This document shows, piece after piece, positions 23,396-27,754 of a stretch of DNA of 27,754 nt. The notes under the pieces are model-generated. The model made no database searches. It was given only the letters and a program-made list of their open reading frames with translations, and was not told the origin of the DNA. This DNA is from S5-A14a sp022766365. GTDB taxonomy: Bacteria; Bacillota; Clostridia; Peptostreptococcales; Anaerovoracaceae. How positions within the stretch are numbered: position 1 is the first letter of the stretch; each line of letters opens with the position of its first letter. The position numbers and the translations under genes are program-made. The stretch lies in assembly GCA_050313295.1 (NCBI GenBank), contig JBNPLD010000017.1; one strand, 5' to 3'.

Positions 23396-24268
23396 ATGAA
23401 TATTGAAAAGAATTATGTAATGGAAAAACTTCCTACACATCCTGAACACTACAGTAAAGCTGAAGTGGGCAAAACGTTGGTCATTGCCGGTTCAGAGGCT
23501 ATGTTTGGCTCTGCAATCTTTGCATCGGGAGGAGCGATGAGATCAGGAGCCGGTATGGTGTATTTATCCACTGATCCAAGTCTTCATGTTGCTGTGCAAA
23601 GCTGGGTTCCTGAAGTTGTATATACCACGTGGGATAAGGTGGAGCAGTTTATAGACCGCTATGATTCTGTAGGTTTTGGCCCGGGAATGGGCAGAGGAGA
23701 AAAAACAGTCGAAAAGCTTGCATTTCTATGTGACAACTTCAAAAAGACGCTGATAATTGATGCGGACGGACTCAATGTTATTTCGGCAAAGGAAGAACTT
23801 CAGTTAAAGATTAAGCAAAGAGTAACACGAGGATGGGGAACGGTTTTGACTCCCCATTTCAGAGAGGGACAAAGACTAAAAGGCATTGATGTAAGCGATA
23901 AAGTAAAAGATAGCAGGAGATTTGGTCATGATGTTTCCAGAAGAGGCTTGGCAAAGCAACTTCACGAGAAATATGGTGCCACGATAGTCATGAAAGGTGC
24001 AGGAACGATTGTGTATAACGGAGGAGACTATTTTGTGAATACCACCGGAAACGTAGGGATGGCAACAGCCGGCTCAGGCGATGTACTTACGGGAATAATA
24101 TCGTCGTTTGCCGCTCAGGGGCTTGATCCTGTCGATGCAGCAATTTGTGGTGTATATGTCCATGGGCTTGCAGGAGACAGAGCAGAGGAGGAACTGGGGA
24201 TTTATGGTATGCTGGCAAGGGACATTATGGACAAAACTGCTCAGGCTCTCAAGTCTCTGCGGAAATAG
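23396..24268 (+). CDS. nnrD: ADP-dependent (S)-NAD(P)H-hydrate dehydratase
   Basis: A 290-residue ribokinase-like enzyme that repairs hydrated NAD(P)H using ADP or ATP. Motifs are KTLVIAGSEAMFGSA, GFGPGMGRGEKT (about 93-104), IIDADGLNVIS and TTGNVGMATAGSGDVLTGI with Gly226-Ser-Gly-Asp229. It is the dehydratase domain only; the epimerase (NnrE) half found fused in many bacteria is absent here. The usual LTPHPGE motif reads LTPHFREGQRL, a change at the Pro-Gly. The start has tagggaga about 7 bases upstream, and mgtE lies 65 bases upstream. It may be cotranscribed with the transketolase genes, 82 bases downstream. Confidence 0.9.
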   Translation: MNIEKNYVMEKLPTHPEHYSKAEVGKTLVIAGSEAMFGSAIFASGGAMRSGAGMVYLSTDPSLHVAVQSWVPEVVYTTWDKVEQFIDRYDSVGFGPGMGRGEKTVEKLAFLCDNFKKTLIIDADGLNVISAKEELQLKIKQRVTRGWGTVLTPHFREGQRLKGIDVSDKVKDSRRFGHDVSRRGLAKQLHEKYGATIVMKGAGTIVYNGGDYFVNTTGNVGMATAGSGDVLTGIISSFAAQGLDPVDAAICGVYVHGLAGDRAEEELGIYGMLARDIMDKTAQALKSLRK

Positions 24269-24350
24269 TTAATCAATATGTGACGAATCGGCTATTGAAT
24301 ATCGATTATCGTTGGTCGATTTGGTTCGGAAAGAAGATTGGGAGGAGAGA

Positions 24351-25169
24351 ATGGATTATCAAAAGTATGAAGACATTGCACGCCAAATAAGGCAGCATGT
24401 AATCAAGGCAGTATATTATGCAAAATCGGGGCATCCGGGTGGTTCTCTGTCTAGCACGGATATTTTGACGGCATTATTTTTTAAGGAAATGAATATTGAC
24501 CCTGAGAATCCCGGTAAGGAGGACAGGGATATGTTTGTCTTGTCAAAGGGTCACGGTGCACCGGGACTATATGCTGCCATGGGAGTAAGGGGATACTATC
24601 CTGTAGAAGATATTTATACACTTCGAAAACTTGGCAGTCACTTTCAGGGACATCCAAGTTCATATAAGTTGCCTGTGCTTGAGCATTCAACCGGTTCCCT
24701 CGGGCAGGGGTTTTCAGCCGCTGTAGGTATGGCTCTGGGTGCTCGCCTCAAAGGGCTTGGGCAGAGGGTTTATACTATTTTGGGAGATGGAGAACTTCAG
24801 GAAGGTCTTGTTTGGGAGGCTGCAATGTGTGCTGCTCACTACAAGCTTGATAATATCTGTGCTTTTGTAGATTGGAACGGACTTCAGATCGATGGAGCGA
24901 ATGACGACGTTATGACTGTCAGACCCATAGATGAAAAGTTCAAGGCATTTGGCTGGAATGTGATGATGATCAATGGACATGACTTTGGAGAAATATTCAA
25001 TGCTTTAGATAAGGCCAGAGAGTTCAAGGATAAACCTACGATGATAGTGGCAAAGACACACAAAGGACAGGGTGTCTCGTTTATGTGTGATCAAGCCGGC
25101 TGGCATGGCAAAGCTCCTAATGAAGAGCAGGCCAGGGAAGCGATCAGGGAATTGGGAGGTGAATGGTAA
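24351..25169 (+). CDS. tktA: Transketolase N-terminal subunit
   Basis: A 272-residue thiamine-diphosphate-binding half of a split transketolase. Motifs are SGHPGGSLSSTDIL (His and Gly near the cofactor), HSTGSLGQGFSAAVG and the ThDP/metal motif GDGELQEG (Gly145, Asp146, Gly147, Glu148) with the conserved Asn in DWNG. It transfers two-carbon ketol units in the pentose phosphate pathway, as a heterotetramer with the next gene product. The start at 24351 is chosen because GGAGG lies 6 bases upstream and similarity begins at MDYQKYEDIARQ; an upstream in-frame codon at 24312 lacks a site. The stop TAA overlaps the next ATG by one base. Confidence 0.93.
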   Translation: MDYQKYEDIARQIRQHVIKAVYYAKSGHPGGSLSSTDILTALFFKEMNIDPENPGKEDRDMFVLSKGHGAPGLYAAMGVRGYYPVEDIYTLRKLGSHFQGHPSSYKLPVLEHSTGSLGQGFSAAVGMALGARLKGLGQRVYTILGDGELQEGLVWEAAMCAAHYKLDNICAFVDWNGLQIDGANDDVMTVRPIDEKFKAFGWNVMMINGHDFGEIFNALDKAREFKDKPTMIVAKTHKGQGVSFMCDQAGWHGKAPNEEQAREAIRELGGEW

Positions 25170-26221
25170 TGGCATTATTCAAGATCAAAGATGATATTTC
25201 TGAAAAAGAAAAAATAGCAACTCGTCAGGCTTATGGCGAAGTTTTGGTTGAAGTTGGTTCTGAGAATGAGAATCTAATAGTAATGGACGCAGACCTTTCT
25301 GCCTCTACACAGACCAAACATTTTGCAAAGGAATTTCCTGACAGATTTTTCAACATAGGCATTGCAGAGCAAAACCTGTACGGTACAGCTGCCGGCATAG
25401 CCCATACGGGTAAAGTAGTATGCGCTTCAACATTTGCAATGTTTGCAACCGGAAGAGCATATGAGATAATCAGAAACTCAATAGCATATCCCGAACTGAA
25501 TGTGAAAATCTGTGCTACTCATTCGGGAATAACTGTCGGAGAAGATGGAGCATCTCATCAGACCTTTGAAGACTTGGCCCTCATGAGGGTGATTCCTGAT
25601 ATGACTGTCATATGTCCGTCTGATGCCGTAAGCACGAAAGCATTGATGAGAGAAGCTATCAAGCATGAAGGGCCTGTCTATGTAAGACTGGGTAGATCCG
25701 CCATTCCTGTGATATATGAGGATTACAAGGACGGAGACTCGGATACTGTGAGTGGAGAACCTCTTTGCCATATTGAAGAGGAAATGGAAGAAGGTGAGTT
25801 CACGCCTGTTATAGACTTAAAGATAGGGCAATCAGTTATGCTTAGACCCGGAAGTGATGTTACGCTCATTGCGACCGGAATAATGGTTGCAGAGGCGCTT
25901 AAGGCCTCGGAGATGCTTGAAAATAGGGGTATTAGTACACGTGTAATCGACATGCACACAATCAAGCCGTTGGACGAGGATGCCATTGTGGATGCGGCTT
26001 TGGAAACTAAGCTTATAGTTTCCTGTGAGGAGCATTCTGTTATCGGCGGTTTGGGTTCTGCTATTGCTGAAGTTCTCGCGAGATGTGCTCCTACTCAGAT
26101 GAGATTCGTGGGGCAGAGGGACACTTTCGGTGAATCAGGAAAGCCTGAAGAGCTTCTGAGAAAATATGGAATGACATGGGAAGACATCTGCGATGAAGTG
26201 TTTGAGTATTTTGACAGATAA
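25169..26221 (+). CDS. tktB: Transketolase C-terminal subunit with acidic insertion
   Basis: A 350-residue protein with the pyrimidine-binding and C-terminal domains of a split transketolase. Glu67 (FNIGIAEQNLYGTAAG) activates the cofactor; VYVRLGRSAIPVIYED and DVTLIATGIMVAEAL are also typical, and SCEEHSVIGGLGSAIAEVLA marks the C-terminal domain. Usual family members are about 310 residues. The excess lies mostly in residues 187-215 (DGDSDTVSGEPLCHIEEEMEEGE region), an acidic insertion between VIYEDY and LKIGQ. The start at 25169 (TAATG coupling to the N-subunit, GGAGG 9 bases upstream) is preferred over 25163. Confidence 0.93.
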   Translation: MALFKIKDDISEKEKIATRQAYGEVLVEVGSENENLIVMDADLSASTQTKHFAKEFPDRFFNIGIAEQNLYGTAAGIAHTGKVVCASTFAMFATGRAYEIIRNSIAYPELNVKICATHSGITVGEDGASHQTFEDLALMRVIPDMTVICPSDAVSTKALMREAIKHEGPVYVRLGRSAIPVIYEDYKDGDSDTVSGEPLCHIEEEMEEGEFTPVIDLKIGQSVMLRPGSDVTLIATGIMVAEALKASEMLENRGISTRVIDMHTIKPLDEDAIVDAALETKLIVSCEEHSVIGGLGSAIAEVLARCAPTQMRFVGQRDTFGESGKPEELLRKYGMTWEDICDEVFEYFDR

Positions 26222-26251
26222 ATCTCAAGGAAAGTAAAATTGTAATTATAC

Positions 26252-26280
26252 TTGGGGAATGACAACTTTTATGTTATAAT
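26252..26280 (+). promoter_or_regulatory. Promoter of the tRNA-Ser gene
   Basis: TTGGGG (-35, three matches at the 5' half), a 17-bp spacer and a perfect TATAAT (-10), ending 12 bases before the tRNA. The spacing suits initiation just ahead of the mature 5' end. Confidence 0.55.
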
Positions 26281-26291
26281 TACCCCATTGC

Positions 26292-26379
26292 GGAGAGTTG
26301 TCAGAGTGGTCGATCGTGCGGCACTCGAAATGCCGTGCCCTTAAAAGGGCCCAGGGTTCGAATCCCTGACTCTCCGCCA
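26292..26379 (+). tRNA. tRNA-Ser (anticodon CGA)
   Basis: The 7-bp acceptor stem is GGAGAGT/ACTCTCC, with discriminator G and an encoded CCA (26377-26379). The anticodon stem CGGCA/TGCCG encloses the loop CTCGAAA, with anticodon CGA at 26326-26328 reading UCG. A long variable arm (CCCTT/AAGGG-type, typical of type II tRNAs) and a T-loop GGTTCGAATCC are present. It stands alone between the transketolase and AIM24 genes. There is no repeat of its 3' end in the window, so it is not a visible attachment site. Confidence 0.95.
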
Positions 26380-26390
26380 TATTACTATTT

Positions 26391-26416
26391 ATCGTTGATT
26401 TTTCAACGATTTTTTA
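26391..26416 (+). terminator. Terminator of the tRNA-Ser transcript
   Basis: ATCGTTGA, loop TTTT, TCAACGAT, then TTTTTATTTT: an 8-bp perfect stem with a U-run, 12 bases after the CCA end. Confidence 0.85.
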
Positions 26417-26457
26417 TTTTATGCACGAATTTTATACGAAATGTTTGATTGTGGTTC

Positions 26458-26573
26458 TATAATATACGTTGGAGTAAACATGTAAAAGGGATAAGTCCCG
26501 TCATGCTTTAGCATAAAAGATTCTACAGTATCCGCTAAGGTGAATGAAAATTTTACAATGGCGTTTTTTTGAT
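26458..26573 (+). ncRNA. Candidate small structured RNA of unknown class
   Basis: A perfect TATAAT (26458-26463, weak -35) is followed by consecutive short hairpins, GGGATAAGTCCC and ATGCTTTAGCAT. Next comes CGCT ... GGCG enclosing an AT-rich loop, then TTTTTTT. No annotated protein start with a ribosome site lies within it. No known riboswitch consensus is recognised. The call is inference from promoter, hairpin and T-run order. Confidence 0.3.
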
Positions 26574-26848
26574 AAATACAACGGAAAAAGCATACCAACT
26601 ATAATCACGGAGGTCATACAAATTAAATGGCGGTAATATATCGATATGTGTTTTGTGTGAATCGTAATGCAGAAACACTCGATAAAAAAGATATATATGC
26701 AGTAACCCGGGGAAAAGATTTTTAATATACCCACTGTAAAGATTTATGATGTATGGATATTGTAATCGACACAATAAGTGATAATATTGGTTATAATGAT
26801 TTTTATTGATAGAATGTAAGAAATTCATGGCAATCGGCAATTTTTCTG

Positions 26849-26878
26849 TTGTTTTAAATATAGATTTGCTATTATAAT
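26849..26878 (+). promoter_or_regulatory. Promoter of the AIM24-family gene
   Basis: TTGTTT (-35), an 18-bp spacer and a perfect TATAAT (-10), about 63 bases before the ATG at 26942. Confidence 0.5.
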
Positions 26879-26941
26879 GAAAAGACTAAAATCAGTTTTA
26901 GCAATATTTTTAATTAACAATTATACTTTGGGAGGTCCGTT

Positions 26942-27619
26942 ATGAAATATGAGATAAAAGGTGGAAATCTACCTGTTGTTATTTGCAATCTTGAACCGGG
27001 AGAGAAAATGATTACTGAGGGTGGAGGAATGTCGTGGATGACTCCAAATATGTCCATGGAGACCAGGTCAGGGGGATTTGGAAAAGCCATGGGGAAATTA
27101 TTTTCAGGGGAATCGATGTTTAACAATATCTACACTTGTAAAAATACACCCGGAATGATCGCTTTTTCATCAAGCTTTCCCGGATCTATTGAGGCTTTTG
27201 AGATTAATCCCGGCAATGCGATTATTCTTCAAAAAAGTGCATTTCTTGCGGGAGAAGTAGGCATAGATTTTTCGGTTGTATTCAATAAAAAACTCGGTGC
27301 CGGAATATTCGGCGGCGAAGGATTTATAATGCAGAAGATTTCCGGAAATGGGATATCTTTTGCAGAATTTGATGGGCATGTTGAGTGCTATACACTTGCG
27401 GAAGGCGAAGAAATTGTTGTGGACACCTCTCACCTGGCAGCTATGGATGCAACATGTAGTATGGATATTAAACGTATACAAGGCGCGAAAAATATTTTCT
27501 TTGGCGGTGAAGGTCTATTTAATACGACCATAAAGGGTCCGGGTAGAGTATGGCTGCAGACTATGCCTATAGCAAATATCGCAAGTCTTCTCGCTCCGTA
27601 TTTTCCTTCAGGTAATTAA
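26942..27619 (+). CDS. AIM24 / TIGR00266 family protein
   Basis: A 225-residue beta-rich protein of the AIM24 (DUF124) family. It begins MKYEIKGGNLPVVICNLEPGE and contains EGGGMSWMTPNMSMET, GGFGKAMGKLFSGES, FPGSIEAFEI, QKSAFLAGE and FGGEGFIMQKISGNG, which are the strand motifs of this family. It lacks a signal peptide and membrane helix, so it is cytosolic. The mitochondrial relative supports inner-membrane organisation, but the bacterial role is not established. gggagg lies 6-11 bases upstream of the ATG. No operon partner is visible; the remaining 135 bases of the window show nothing recognisable. Confidence 0.9.
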   Translation: MKYEIKGGNLPVVICNLEPGEKMITEGGGMSWMTPNMSMETRSGGFGKAMGKLFSGESMFNNIYTCKNTPGMIAFSSSFPGSIEAFEINPGNAIILQKSAFLAGEVGIDFSVVFNKKLGAGIFGGEGFIMQKISGNGISFAEFDGHVECYTLAEGEEIVVDTSHLAAMDATCSMDIKRIQGAKNIFFGGEGLFNTTIKGPGRVWLQTMPIANIASLLAPYFPSGN

Positions 27620-27754
27620 GCTTTAGTGGAATCTTTTGTTGTCGTTTATACGATTTTCAGATTATGGTGATAGGAATTAATATATTGCAATTGGGGCCCA
27701 TATAGATGTATATATGCAGATTGCAACCGGTGCGCTAAATCAGGGAAATTTTCC

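Larger units (their letters stand above)
26380..26941. other. Intergenic stretch: terminator, possible small RNA, promoter
   Basis: Holds the tRNA terminator (26391-26416), a possible small RNA unit (26458-26573) and the AIM24 promoter (26849-26878). The middle part (about 26575-26840) shows no convincing ORF with a ribosome site and no strong repeat on either strand; its base composition is AT-rich. Confidence 0.5.

Noticed and set aside
26292..26379. tRNA-Ser as the ICE attachment site
   Set aside because: It lies several kilobases from the element edge, its 3' end is intact and no second copy of its end is seen.
1..27754. CRISPR array or classical defence system
   Set aside because: No regularly spaced direct repeats, Cas genes, restriction enzymes or toxin-antitoxin pairs are visible; the only defence-related genes are antirestriction-like.

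Overview
The window joins two kinds of DNA from a low-GC Firmicute, most likely an anaerobic member of the Clostridia. The evidence is the strong AGGAGG-type ribosome sites, TTG starts, sortase-type surface proteins, a split transketolase and a pLS20/Gram-positive style type IV secretion system. The species cannot be named from the sequence.

Bases 1 to about 20404 are AT-rich, tightly packed and all on the + strand. They read as one part of an integrative and conjugative element (ICE) or conjugative plasmid remnant. Module 1 (11-6781) holds two secreted wall-anchored proteins (an NlpC/P60-like peptidase and a thioester/SpaA/VaFE-repeat adhesin), a short SSB, a secreted single-pass protein and a VirB2/TrbC-like pilin. 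Module 2 (6973-17782) is a long coupled operon. In order it encodes a 28-aa peptide, an ArdC-like antirestriction metallopeptidase, a receiver-like membrane protein, a 42-aa peptide, a RadC/JAB protein, the VirB4 ATPase, a membrane-anchored CHAP/NlpC-like hydrolase, a VirB6-like polytopic protein, a DUF5592/VirB3-like protein, a membrane coiled-coil protein and the VirD4 coupling ATPase. Module 3 (18026-19941) holds a DUF3991-TOPRIM protein and a small protein made of four 26-residue repeats. Module boundaries carry related hairpins ending in CCTTGCTTTT, two of them directly in front of a ribosome site, and a 21-nt motif occurs in two of the gaps. No relaxase, integrase or cargo resistance gene is visible; they would lie to the left or have been lost.

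A structured, gene-free stretch (19942-20404) is followed by a complete IS30-family insertion sequence (about 20405-21647) with matching 33-bp inverted repeats. The IS lies exactly where the ICE-like DNA gives way to more GC-rich DNA, so it may mark a deletion of the end of the element.

From about 21900 to the end the DNA looks like ordinary chromosome: mgtE (Mg2+ transporter), an ADP-dependent NAD(P)H-hydrate dehydratase, the two halves of a transketolase, tRNA-Ser(CGA) and an AIM24-family protein, with recognisable promoters and terminators. The transketolase C half carries an unusual acidic insertion, and the gap before the AIM24 gene may encode a small structured RNA.
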